Shown in pieces: positions 6,765 through 14,663 of a stretch of 64,000 nucleotides of DNA (the stretch's first letter is position 1; every line of letters starts with the position of its first letter). Origin of the DNA: Eggerthellaceae bacterium (GTDB taxonomy: Bacteria > Actinomycetota > Coriobacteriia > Coriobacteriales > Eggerthellaceae); assembly GCA_910575165.1 (NCBI GenBank), contig CAJTDS010000001.1:1-64000 (forward strand). The letters are read 5' to 3'. The notes below the pieces were generated by a model. It worked only from the letters and a program-made list of their open reading frames with translations. It was not told the DNA's origin and ran no database searches. A program made the position numbers and the translations under genes.

Positions 6765-7506
6765 ACAACAGCAGGACCATCCCACCCAGACCCAGCCGAC
6801 CGTCGCGATTTTCGGGCGCACCATGCCCAAGGGCGACCTGGTGAAGTTCGGCGGCCTGATAGCGTTCTTCGCCATCATGGTGGCGGTATGCCTGCTGGTG
6901 TGGCCCTACGTGGCCGAGATCTTCGAGCCGGGCGGTGTGGACCGGGTTATCGCCGACGTGCGCAACGCCGGCCCGATTGGGTTCCTCATCTTGCTGGGCC
7001 TGCAGTTTCTGCAGGTGGTGGTGGCGTTCATCCCTGGCGAGGTGGTGCAGCTGGCGGCCGGCATGATGTACGGCCCGTGGCTGGGGGCGCTGCTCATCCT
7101 GATCGGCTGCGTGATCTCCAGCGCGTTCATCTACGAGCTGGTCAACCGCCTGGGAGCCCCGTTCGTGCAGTCCATGGTGCCCGTCAAGTACATGGACAAG
7201 TTTCGCGAGTTCGAGAAAACCGGCAAGCTGAACAGCATCGTCTTCATTCTGTTCCTCATTCCCGGCATGCCCAAGGACGTGTTCACCTACATCGTGCCGC
7301 TGACCGACATGCCCCTGCGAACGTTTCTGCTGCTCACCACCATTGGCCGTATCCCTGGCGTGGTGGTGTCCACTTATGCGGCCGACGGGCTGCTGGACGG
7401 ACGCGTGATGGAGAGCGTGGTGCTGTTCGTGGTGCTGGCCGTGATCGCCGTGGTGGCCATCCTGCTGAAGGACAAGCTGATCGCGCTGCTGAGCGGGAAG
7501 AAGTAG
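6754..7506 (+). CDS. TVP38/TMEM64 (SNARE-associated, DedA-like) membrane protein
   Basis: A 250-residue polytopic membrane protein starting at ATG 6754 inside the end of the PRC-barrel gene (11-nt overlap, so coupled). It has a hydrophilic N-terminus of about 30 residues, then about five or six membrane segments. The family signature lies in VAFIPGEVVQLAAGMMYGPW and the second half FILFLIPGMPKDVFTYIVPL, matching the re-entrant loops and conserved Gly/Pro/Asp residues of PF09335. DedA/TVP38 proteins are linked to lipid scrambling and envelope homeostasis. Its place between PRC-barrel and TM2 proteins supports an envelope role; substrate unknown. Confidence 0.85.
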   Translation: MTTKQQQDHPTQTQPTVAIFGRTMPKGDLVKFGGLIAFFAIMVAVCLLVWPYVAEIFEPGGVDRVIADVRNAGPIGFLILLGLQFLQVVVAFIPGEVVQLAAGMMYGPWLGALLILIGCVISSAFIYELVNRLGAPFVQSMVPVKYMDKFREFEKTGKLNSIVFILFLIPGMPKDVFTYIVPLTDMPLRTFLLLTTIGRIPGVVVSTYAADGLLDGRVMESVVLFVVLAVIAVVAILLKDKLIALLSGKK

Positions 7507-7509
7507 AAG

Positions 7510-8328
7510 GTGGCAGGGTACGTGGTCATAGAAGGCGGTCAGCAGGGCACCGATGCCGAAGAGCGTGCTGCTCGGGCACAGGACGCAGAGGCGCCGGAGC
7601 AGGCGACTTCGACGGGCAAAGCCGAGCCGTCCTCTACGGCGGTGTCGGGGCCGTCGGTTGTGAGGGGCGGCGGCGCTGCCGTTGATGGCTGCTCCGAGCC
7701 GCTCCGATGGGTCCCCTATTCGATCTCCGCTGGCGGCGTGTCGGCTACCGGGTCGTTCCGTCCGCCCGAGCCGCCTACCCAGGAGGTGCTGTACGGTCCG
7801 GGTCCCGATGCCTCGCCCATCCCCCCCGAAGGCTACCGTCCTCACGAGGCGCCCCCTGCATCGTCGGTGCGCGTGCCCGCTTCCTCGGTTTCGCCTGTTC
7901 CTGGCCCTGATCCTGCGATGAGGTACGCGCCGTGGGAGGATGGCGGCGGCCCTTGGCAGCCTGCGTCTGCAGCGTCTTCCGAGGCCCCTGCGCCTCCTTC
8001 GGCTTACGCCGCGTACGTTTCGCCTACGACACCCCCCCCGTTACCGGTACCTCCGGCATCTGCAGTGCCCCCGAACGCCGCTGACCGCAACGTGGCGGCG
8101 GTGCTGGCCATCCTGTTCGGCGCCTTCGGCGTGCACAAGTTCTATCTGCGCTACTACGTGCCCGCCTTCTTGATGCTGGGTATCACATTGCTGGGCGGTT
8201 TCGTGTCGCTGCCCCTGATGAGCTGGGCGGTATGGGTCGTGGCTATTGTCGAGGGCGTAATCTACCTTACCAAGTCGCAGGCGCAGTTCTACCAGATCTA
8301 CGTGGCGAATCGTCGCGAGTGGTTCTAG
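7510..8328 (+). CDS. TM2-domain protein with long Pro/Ala/Ser-rich N-terminus
   Basis: A 272-residue protein. Residues 1-190 are low-complexity, rich in Pro, Ala, Ser and Gly, probably disordered. Residues 195-262 form a TM2 domain: NVAAVLAILFGAFGVHKFYL has the G-x-x-G-x-H-x-F-Y motif between the first helix and the turn, and a second hydrophobic helix follows (LMLGITLLGGFVSLPLMSW). TM2 proteins are small membrane proteins of unclear function. The start is uncertain: GTG 7510 follows the previous stop by 3 bp without a strong ribosome site, and GTG 7522 is an alternative. Probably the last gene of the 5667-8328 operon. Confidence 0.75.
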   Translation: MAGYVVIEGGQQGTDAEERAARAQDAEAPEQATSTGKAEPSSTAVSGPSVVRGGGAAVDGCSEPLRWVPYSISAGGVSATGSFRPPEPPTQEVLYGPGPDASPIPPEGYRPHEAPPASSVRVPASSVSPVPGPDPAMRYAPWEDGGGPWQPASAASSEAPAPPSAYAAYVSPTTPPPLPVPPASAVPPNAADRNVAAVLAILFGAFGVHKFYLRYYVPAFLMLGITLLGGFVSLPLMSWAVWVVAIVEGVIYLTKSQAQFYQIYVANRREWF

Positions 8329-8417
8329 CGGGCAAAAGCTGCTCGCAGGCTGCCTGTTGCGCTGTGGCTGGATGCCGCTCGCGGCGTGCGGTGTCGGCTG
8401 GTTGTCGCCGGACCCTT

Positions 8418-8499
8418 GGCAGTGCACAGCGGGAGGGTTCTGCGGGAAATCGTGCAGAACCCCCTTGTCGTGCGCTGTCGTTTAGTAGCGGCTGTCGAA
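8418..8499. repeat. Direct repeat copy A, upstream of the HipA-like gene
   Basis: Bases 8418-8473 match 9885-9940 at 55 of 56 positions; bases 8470-8499 match 10010-10039 at 29 of 30. The unit has a 9-bp hairpin (GGGTTCTGC at 8435-8443 against 8454-8462). Read on the minus strand, its tail encodes F-D-S-R-Y-stop (about 8482-8499), a copy of the last codons of the phenylacetate-CoA ligase gene, although no ligase gene is here. Confidence 0.8.
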
Positions 8500-8517
8500 C
8501 GGTTGCGAGCCGTCGAG

Positions 8518-8523
8518 TATAAT
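8518..8523 (+). promoter_or_regulatory. TATAAT box upstream of the HipA-like gene
   Basis: A consensus -10 hexamer lies 75 bp before ATG 8598. No clear -35 is found at 17 bp (TGTCGA/TCGAAC is poor). It begins right after repeat copy A ends, so it would travel with the cassette. Confidence 0.4.
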
Positions 8524-8597
8524 GGGCGCACCCGCCGGAGCGCACGACCTCGGCGCGGGATGACCTTGGCCGGCTGATCGCAGAGAAGGAGACAGGC

Positions 8598-9800
8598 ATG
8601 GCTCACGCGCACTACACGCTCATGAACAAGAACACGCCTGTGCTCTCTTTCGAATACGACCTGGGAGAACATCAGGTGCTGCGCATCACCGAGCGACACA
8701 ACCTCGAGTTCGCTCCCCTGGGCATGGCTGATCGCCATGGCGAGATCTCGAAGCACGAGCTGAACTCGTGGTGGAGCCACCGTGCCATTCCGGCGTCGCG
8801 CGACCAGGTGAAGCGGTTGCTGGAGAACCTCAGCTTGGAGAGCACGCTGGTACTTGCCGAGAAGAGCTTCGGGCTGTCGCTTTCCGACCGCTACTGGCTT
8901 AACGACCAGGATTGCCCCACCACGTGGGACGCCGTGAACTTCTTCGACAATGATTTCACCGACGACCTGGGATTTCTCACGCTCGGGCAGGATCAGGGAG
9001 GCTCTTCGCCCGAAGCGCCCGACTACACGACCGTAACGCTGTCGTCCCCGAACAGCACGCTTGGCGGCGACTTGCAGAAGAAGTGGAAGATCGTGAACGG
9101 CAAGCGCGTGCTGCTGAAGGCGGGCTACGGTACGTTCAACCAGGAGCCGTACAACGAGGTGGCCGCGACCGAGCTGCACCGCCGCCTGATGCGCGAGGGC
9201 GAGTACACCCCCTACACGCTGTTCGAGGACGGGCGCCGTGTGTATTCTGCCTGCGAGAACCTGCTGGGGCCCGACGAGGAGCTGGTGGCCGCGTGGGACC
9301 TCATCCGCAACGTGAAGCAGCCGAACAACCTTTCCGACCTGCAGTTCTACGTGAAGCGTTGCGTGGATGTGGGTTTGGACCGCGACGAGGTGATGGAAGG
9401 GCTCGCCAAGATGTTTGCCGCCGATTTCGTGCTGGCCAACCGCGACCGTCACTATCGCAACTTCGGCGTGGTCCGCAACGTGGAGACGCTGCGGGTCACG
9501 CGGCTGGCGCCGGTGTTCGACACAGGGTCGTGCTTATGGTCCAACGCCGAGTTTTTGGAAGTGCCGGGCGATTTTCTGTACCGAGCGAAGCCGTTCAAGT
9601 ACAACGGCATGGAGCCGGCCGCCCAGGTGCGCCTGTTCGAGGGGCGTTTCGGCTGGTTCGACGGCGATTCGCTGGAGGGCTACCCCGAAGCGGTGCGAGA
9701 CATCCTGGCCAAGAATCCCAACATTCCCGAACGCCGTATCGAGACGGTGATGAAGGCCGTGGCCGAGAAGGCGCGCGTGCTGAAGGTGATTGCGGGGTAG
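8598..9800 (+). CDS. HipA-like serine/threonine kinase-fold protein
   Basis: A 400-residue protein from ATG 8598 behind AAGGAG. The HipA-type kinase core is visible. K174 in VLLKAGYG is a candidate nucleotide-binding lysine and E187 in NEVAATELHRR a partner acid. The catalytic loop FVLANRDRHYRNFG holds N281-RDR-H285, and the metal site is D308 in PVFDTG. HipA kinases phosphorylate proteins such as aminoacyl-tRNA synthetases and cause growth arrest. No HipB-like HTH antitoxin is adjacent, and the N-terminal 150 residues differ from classical HipA, so it belongs to a solo HipA-like group. It is bracketed by the direct repeats at 8418-8499 and 9885-10039, suggesting acquisition as a cassette. 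Substrate unknown. Confidence 0.75.
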   Translation: MAHAHYTLMNKNTPVLSFEYDLGEHQVLRITERHNLEFAPLGMADRHGEISKHELNSWWSHRAIPASRDQVKRLLENLSLESTLVLAEKSFGLSLSDRYWLNDQDCPTTWDAVNFFDNDFTDDLGFLTLGQDQGGSSPEAPDYTTVTLSSPNSTLGGDLQKKWKIVNGKRVLLKAGYGTFNQEPYNEVAATELHRRLMREGEYTPYTLFEDGRRVYSACENLLGPDEELVAAWDLIRNVKQPNNLSDLQFYVKRCVDVGLDRDEVMEGLAKMFAADFVLANRDRHYRNFGVVRNVETLRVTRLAPVFDTGSCLWSNAEFLEVPGDFLYRAKPFKYNGMEPAAQVRLFEGRFGWFDGDSLEGYPEAVRDILAKNPNIPERRIETVMKAVAEKARVLKVIAG

Positions 9801-9884
9801 CTGGTGCAGCAGTGCTGCGAGCGGCCCTCTTCCGGCTTTCGGCGGTGCACAGCGGTGGCGCGAGCAGTCCCCTTCCGGGCCCTC

Positions 9885-10039
9885 GGCAGTGCACAGCGGG
9901 AGGGTTCTGCGGGAAATCGTGCAGAACCCCTTTGTCGTGCACTGTCGGCGGCCCGATGGGGGAGTTTTGGGTGTGCACTGTCGGCGGCCCGATGGGGGCA
10001 GCTTCGGGGGTGCGCTGTCGTTTAGTAGCGACTGTCGAA
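9885..10039. repeat. Direct repeat copy B with 36-bp tandem units
   Basis: Same element as 8418-8499 but with extra tandem units between hairpin and tail: a 26-bp block starting GTGCACTGTCGGCGG is identical at 9937-9962 and 9973-9998 (36-bp period), and a third, diverged start is at 10010. Copy A has only the last unit. The final 18 bp are the 3' end and stop codon of the phenylacetate-CoA ligase gene. A further GTGCACAGCGG is at 9846-9856. Confidence 0.8.
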
Positions 10040-11257
10040 GATGCGCTTGGTCTTTTTCTCCGACCGCGGCAGCTCGCCCATGGGCACGCCCTTCGCATCC
10101 GGCGTGCAGCCTAGCTTCGCCTTGAAGATCATGGCCAGCTCTTCCTCGCAGCGGGCTTTCGCATCGCCTTCGAGCGGCGTTTCGAACAGCACCGTGAGCA
10201 CGTCCTTGCCCGAGATGTTCTCGATCATCACCTGGTACTCGCTGCTGGTGCCGTCGGTGCACTTGATGACTTCCTCCACCTGGGCGGGGAACATGTTGCA
10301 GCCCTTCACCTTGAACATGTCGTCGGTGCGGCCCACCAGCGTGTCGATGCGTGGATGCGGGCTTCCGCAGGCGCAGGTGCCGGGGATGATGCGGGTGAGG
10401 TCGTGGGTGCGGTAGCGGATGAGCGGCGCGCCCTCCTTCTGCAGCGTGGTCAGCACCAGCTCGCCTACTTCGCCGTCGGGCAGCGGCTGGCCGGTGTCGG
10501 GGTCTACCACCTCGATGTAGACGTAGTCGCTCCAGATGTGCATGCCGGCGTGCTCGTCGCAGGAGATGCCGATGCCCGGGCCGTAGCTTTCCGTGAGCCC
10601 GTAGATGTCGTAGATCTGGATGCCCAGCTCGTTGGCTATGCGGTTGCGCATCTTCTCGCCCCAGCGCTCGCTGCCGATGATGCCCTTGCGCAGCTTCAGC
10701 CTGTCGCGCAGCCCGCGCCGCTCGATCTCCTCGGCCAGCAGCAGGGCGTAGGAGCTGGTGGCGCCCAAAGCGGTGGCGCCCAGGTCCTCCATCATCTGCA
10801 GTTGCTTGTCGGTGTTGCCGGGTCCCATGGGGATGGCCATCATGCCCATGCGCTCGGCACCTAGCTGAAAGCCGATGCCGGCGGTCCATAGGCCGTAACC
10901 AGGAGTGATCTGGATGCGGTCAGTGTTGGTGAGCCCGGCCATTCGGTAGCAGCGCGCGAACTGGATGGCCCAGTCGTCCACGTCTTTCTGGGTGTAGGGG
11001 ATGATGACCGGCGTGCCCGTGGTGCCGCTGGAGCTGTGGATGCGCACCACGTCCTGGTCGGGAACCGCCTGCAGTCCCAGCGGGTAGGCGGCGCGCAGAT
11101 CGTCCTTTTCCGAGAAGGGCAGGCGCTCGAAGTCGGCTTGGGTGCGGATGTCGTCCAGATTGATGTCGGCGAACTTTTTCGCGTAGAAGGGGCTGCGCTG
11201 CTTGAGGTTGCGCAGCTGCTTGGTGAGCAGGGAGAACTGTTCGTCGGTGAATTGCAT
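10022..11257 (-). CDS. paaK: Phenylacetate-CoA ligase family (AMP-forming)
   Basis: A 411-residue enzyme, slightly shorter than typical PaaK (430-440). It has the P-loop SSSGTTGTP at 75-83, the adenylation motif IYGLTESYGPG, and the hinge/C-terminal motifs RTDDMFKVKG and FPAQVEEV. It forms aryl-acetyl-CoA from an aryl acid, ATP and CoA in the cytosol. In anaerobes with indolepyruvate oxidoreductase, the same CoA esters arise from aromatic amino acids; iorAB is 9 kb away, so it may act in that pathway, possibly in either direction. It starts at ATG 11257 with GAAAGG upstream and is transcribed alone on the minus strand. Its last codons lie inside repeat copy B. Confidence 0.85.
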   Translation of the reverse strand: MQFTDEQFSLLTKQLRNLKQRSPFYAKKFADINLDDIRTQADFERLPFSEKDDLRAAYPLGLQAVPDQDVVRIHSSSGTTGTPVIIPYTQKDVDDWAIQFARCYRMAGLTNTDRIQITPGYGLWTAGIGFQLGAERMGMMAIPMGPGNTDKQLQMMEDLGATALGATSSYALLLAEEIERRGLRDRLKLRKGIIGSERWGEKMRNRIANELGIQIYDIYGLTESYGPGIGISCDEHAGMHIWSDYVYIEVVDPDTGQPLPDGEVGELVLTTLQKEGAPLIRYRTHDLTRIIPGTCACGSPHPRIDTLVGRTDDMFKVKGCNMFPAQVEEVIKCTDGTSSEYQVMIENISGKDVLTVLFETPLEGDAKARCEEELAMIFKAKLGCTPDAKGVPMGELPRSEKKTKRIFDSRY

Positions 11258-11325
11258 GGCGGGCCTTTCGTGGTGGGAGGGCGGCGCAGGGGCGCACGCT
11301 CTCGGATGCGAAGTCTCTCGGGGTC

Positions 11326-11334
11326 ATCATAGCA
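11326..11334 (-). promoter_or_regulatory. Extended -10 promoter of the phenylacetate-CoA ligase gene
   Basis: On the minus strand the sequence reads TGCTATGAT, an extended -10 box, about 70 bp before the gene start. No strong -35 is visible, as is common with extended -10 promoters. A hairpin GCGACTG-CGAG-CAGTCGC (11341-11358) is just upstream. Confidence 0.45.
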
Positions 11335-11392
11335 CTACACGCGACTGCGAGCAGTCGCATGCGGCCCGCTGCCTGACGGGTCGCTTCGCGAT

Positions 11393-11599
11393 TTGCTAGA
11401 ATACATTCACAACGGGACGGTAAGCGACGAGCTCACGCAGGTTATTCAGGAACACGTTGAAGATGCGAATTCCGACGGTCCCTGGGTGGAGGAGGCGCGC
11501 GAGATGCTGACATACGAGCAGGTTTTCGAGGCAGAGAAAAGAGTCGCGCGCAGCTCCGTCGAGTTTTCGGATGGCAGCCTGCGGGTATGTGCAGGGTGA
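11393..11599 (+). pseudogene. C-terminal relic of an Rpn-type nuclease/transposase-like gene
   Basis: A 68-codon frame (possible TTG start at 11393) whose product LLEYIHNGTVSDELTQVIQE, then HVEDANSDGPWVEEAREML, resembles the helical C-terminus of Rpn (PD-(D/E)XK) family proteins, where an acidic D-A-N-x-D-x-x-W segment is common. The nuclease domain is absent: upstream DNA contains the ligase promoter and a hairpin. No ribosome site is seen. I read it as the leftover of a deleted Rpn gene; it may instead be a short unknown gene. Confidence 0.4.
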
Positions 11600-11641
11600 G
11601 CAAAGGAAGAGCAGCGAACAGCCCATGCGGACGCGAGCGGC

Positions 11642-11647
11642 TATAAT
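11642..11647 (+). promoter_or_regulatory. TATAAT box only 6 bp before the kinase ATG (leaderless promoter)
   Basis: A perfect -10 hexamer ends at 11647 and ATG is at 11654. Transcription starting about 7 bp downstream would begin at the start codon itself. No Shine-Dalgarno sequence precedes the ATG. No consensus -35 is seen. Confidence 0.55.
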
Positions 11648-11653
11648 ACGCCC

Positions 11654-14362
11654 ATGACCAACGACCAGCTCATATTGAATCGCTACAAGCCGCTTTCCCA
11701 TGCGGGAAGCGGAGGGTTCGGCTCTGTGGTGGTGGCGTGGGATACGCGTATTCAGCGCAAGGTGGCTATCAAGACCATTCAGCTGTCCGAGCGCGATGTG
11801 GCCCGGGCTGCTCTTCCGGGGGCCGATGCGGTGAGCGAGCGGTTTGCGCCGCAGCGGCAGGGCGCATCGCAGGCAGCGGCAGCCGATGGAACCGCCGGAG
11901 TTTATGGCGGATCCGCCGAGCAGCTCCCGTGGGAGAGCGACGACGAGTACCGACACCGGATGCTCGCAGAGGGCCCTGGGGATACAGAGGCGGGAAAAAC
12001 CGCAGCGGCCCGGGCTGCGAGTGCGGATGGCGGTTCGGAAAGCCAAGGCGCGCACGCGGAATCTGCTGCGGGCTCAGTTGAGGCAGGTGAGTCACAGTCT
12101 CCGGCTGTGATGTCTGCATCGCTTCCTCGGCCCGGTCGTTACTCCATGCAGGTGCCGGAAGCGGCCTACGGAGCGTTGGAGGGCGGCCCGGCTATCGGCG
12201 ATCTTCTGGCCGACGCTCCTTTGACCTGGGCAGCCGCCGAGGGAACCGTGGTAGTTGAGGGCGGTCGCGTGGTTGCCGTCGCGCCTGCTGCGGAGCCGGC
12301 GGTGGCCGACCTGCCCAGCGGGCCTTCCGACGACGAGGCGCCATGGGGCTACGATGCGTCTGGCGCGCGAATCCCTGGGACGTTGGTCATGGAGCGCGAG
12401 CGAGGCGTCGCTGACGACGATGACGACGAAGAGCTCGACCCGCGCGAGGCAGCGCTTCGCGCGGCGGCAGCCCAAGAGCCCGAGCTGGGGCCCGACGGGC
12501 AGCCTTTGGTGAGGGCGCTCGCCCACGTGCCCGGCTTGGACGAGGCGCGTACGGCGGCCACCCTCAACGACGAGAGCATCGTAGGCGTTTACGACTTCGA
12601 GATTCGTGATGCCACGGCCTACCTCATCATGGAGTACGTGGAGGGCCTAACTCTCACCCAGTTCGTCAGCGTATACGACAGCACGTTGACCCTGGACATG
12701 ATTGCGGCGGTGCTGCAAGCGGTGTCGCGGGCGTTGGGCGTGGCGCACGAGAACGGCGTTCTGCACCTTGACATCAAGCCGGATAACGTATTGATTAATG
12801 CGAAAGGCCAGGTCAAAGTAACCGATTTCGGTCTTGCGACCTTGGCCGACGCTGCAGGGCAGGGAGTCGCGGGCGGCGGAACCATCGGCTATATGCCTCT
12901 GGAGCAGATGCGTCAGCAGCCGCTCGACGTGCGATGCGACGAATGGGCGCTTGCCTCCATGATGTACTGGTTGCTAGCTGGCTCGAACCCTTTCCTGGCG
13001 CGCGATCTGAAGGGCGCCGAGGCGGCAATCGAGAACGCCGAGCTGGTGCTTCCGTCGCTGTGCTGGGAGGATATGGCGCCAGAGCTGGACGACGTGGTGT
13101 TCCAGGCGCTCGACCCAGAGGTGGACGAGCGATTCGACAGCGTTCAGGAGTTTGCCAAAGCGCTGAAGCCGTTTCTGGGCAGCGCGAAGAAGGGCAAAAA
13201 GCAGCTGGCCGAGCTGGTGGATGCCGAACTGCGAGGCGACGTTGAAGAAGAGGAGCCGCAGTTCGAAGACGAGCTTCCCGTTGAGGCGGGCTGGCCGTCG
13301 CGCGAGCCCGGGTTGCCCCTGTGCTATCGCATCACGCCGTGGCATCGGGCCATAGGCGCCGCGGTTGCGGGGGCTGCCGGCAGCGGTGTGCTCGCCGCCT
13401 GCGGATGGTCTCTTATGGATATGACTAGCGGGTTTGCAAACCCGCTGTTCTGGGGGTTGTCCGGCATGGTGGCGTTGGTGGGCGCCCTGTCTCCGTGGGT
13501 GGGAGCGCTCATCGCCTGCGTGGTGCTGGGGGTGGGCCTGGTGATCGCAAATGCTCCGGCCCTTGGCGTGGTTGTGGTGGCCGCAGCCGTTGCGTGGGGC
13601 CTGTACTGCGGGCGCGATTCGTCGGCCCAAGCCAATGCGGGGCTAACGTTTCCGCTGGCGGGATGGGCGGGCTTCGGCATGCTGGCCCCCTTGATGGCCG
13701 GCTTCACCGCCCGGCCGCTGCGCGCGTTGGCTACAGCAGCTTTCTCGTGCTTGCTGGCGCTGACTCTTTCCTCCATAGGATTGGCGGTGGACGCCGCCGG
13801 TGACGGCGACGGCGCGGGGGGCTTTGCGGTGGAGACGCCGGAACTGCCGTTCGAGAGCTACGACCTTCCAGCCGCGTTAAGCGCGGCAACGGTGACGAAA
13901 CAGGCTGGCGGCAGCACCCAGCTCCCGGAGAAGCGCCAGGCAGAAGGAACGGATTCAAGCGCCGCGGCGACGGGGCTGCAGGTTGCTCCTACGGTGGGAA
14001 GCGTTGTTCCCTGCGACATTCAAGGGGCGGTGTTTGCCCAGCTGACGGCCCCGCAGACGTGGGCCGTGGTGGTATCGTGGCTTGCGGCGGCCGTACTTCT
14101 GTCGCTCGTGCGGCTGCGTCGCTCCCGGGCTGCGGCCGTTACCGGCGTGGCGGCTGCTGCCGTGGTGTTGGGCGTAGGTATTTGCGCTGCGGCGTTTTTG
14201 GCGGCCGGGGGTAGGAGCACCATGCCCTCGCCCTGGTCCATGGCGTCCTTGGTGGGATGCGTGGCGGTCATGCTGGTGGCTTGCGCCGCCATTCCCGCGT
14301 ACAGCTATACCGACGATGCCGACGTCCCCGAAGACGCAGAGGTGGAGAAGCCTGCCGAATAG
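11654..14362 (+). CDS. Membrane-bound Ser/Thr protein kinase with N-lobe insertion and polytopic tail
   Basis: A 902-residue Hanks-type kinase. The glycine loop GSGGFGSV (18-25) and K40 of VAIK are intact. Then about 240 residues of Ala/Gly/Glu/Ser-rich, low-complexity sequence (50-290) interrupt the N-lobe before EARTAATLNDESIVGVYDF resumes the fold. The catalytic loop is H371-L-D373-IKPDN, not the usual HRD, so it is a non-RD kinase; DFG is at 391-393. The activation segment ends GTIGYMPLEQM instead of the common GTxxYMAPEQ. After about residue 560 there are eight or nine membrane segments and no PASTA domains, unlike PknB. It probably senses membrane or cytoplasmic signals. The promoter suggests a leaderless mRNA. 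Confidence 0.85.
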   Translation: MTNDQLILNRYKPLSHAGSGGFGSVVVAWDTRIQRKVAIKTIQLSERDVARAALPGADAVSERFAPQRQGASQAAAADGTAGVYGGSAEQLPWESDDEYRHRMLAEGPGDTEAGKTAAARAASADGGSESQGAHAESAAGSVEAGESQSPAVMSASLPRPGRYSMQVPEAAYGALEGGPAIGDLLADAPLTWAAAEGTVVVEGGRVVAVAPAAEPAVADLPSGPSDDEAPWGYDASGARIPGTLVMERERGVADDDDDEELDPREAALRAAAAQEPELGPDGQPLVRALAHVPGLDEARTAATLNDESIVGVYDFEIRDATAYLIMEYVEGLTLTQFVSVYDSTLTLDMIAAVLQAVSRALGVAHENGVLHLDIKPDNVLINAKGQVKVTDFGLATLADAAGQGVAGGGTIGYMPLEQMRQQPLDVRCDEWALASMMYWLLAGSNPFLARDLKGAEAAIENAELVLPSLCWEDMAPELDDVVFQALDPEVDERFDSVQEFAKALKPFLGSAKKGKKQLAELVDAELRGDVEEEEPQFEDELPVEAGWPSREPGLPLCYRITPWHRAIGAAVAGAAGSGVLAACGWSLMDMTSGFANPLFWGLSGMVALVGALSPWVGALIACVVLGVGLVIANAPALGVVVVAAAVAWGLYCGRDSSAQANAGLTFPLAGWAGFGMLAPLMAGFTARPLRALATAAFSCLLALTLSSIGLAVDAAGDGDGAGGFAVETPELPFESYDLPAALSAATVTKQAGGSTQLPEKRQAEGTDSSAAATGLQVAPTVGSVVPCDIQGAVFAQLTAPQTWAVVVSWLAAAVLLSLVRLRRSRAAAVTGVAAAAVVLGVGICAAAFLAAGGRSTMPSPWSMASLVGCVAVMLVACAAIPAYSYTDDADVPEDAEVEKPAE

Positions 14363-14663
14363 CGGGAGCAAGTCGTTGCCCGAGGCGTTGCTTCCGCCGC
14401 CTGCTTGTGTCGTCGTCTCTGCCGCCTCTCGCGCCGCCGTCTCCGTTGTCGGCGCCGCCTTCGTCCGGGTTCTTCCAGCCACTTTCGCTGGCTTGCACTC
14501 GCGGGCGTTGCAGACGCGGCCCGTTGCCCCTCGTCGGCGCAGTTGCCCCTGTGGCGCATGCGTGGAGCTGCGTTCTCTTGGCGGTGCTATGATTGCGTTT
14601 CATTTGATCGTCGCCGTGCGAGCGCGGTGATTCATAAGTTGCGAACCGGCGGGAGGAGTCTGC
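14363..14663 (+). promoter_or_regulatory. 300-bp intergenic region with extended -10 promoter
   Basis: Up to about 14580 it is C/T-rich and shows no supported gene. TGCTATGAT (14585-14593) is an extended -10 box and GGAGGAG precedes ATG 14664, so it drives the antiporter gene. Confidence 0.45.

Noticed and set aside
5625-6878. Long minus-strand frames opposite the PRC-barrel gene
   Set aside because: Products are Arg/Leu/Gly-rich shadows; the plus strand has the ribosome site, terminator context and recognisable domain.
14363-14600. Small open frames on both strands after the kinase gene
   Set aside because: Cys/Arg/Leu-rich translations without ribosome sites; the sequence is a C/T-rich intergenic stretch.
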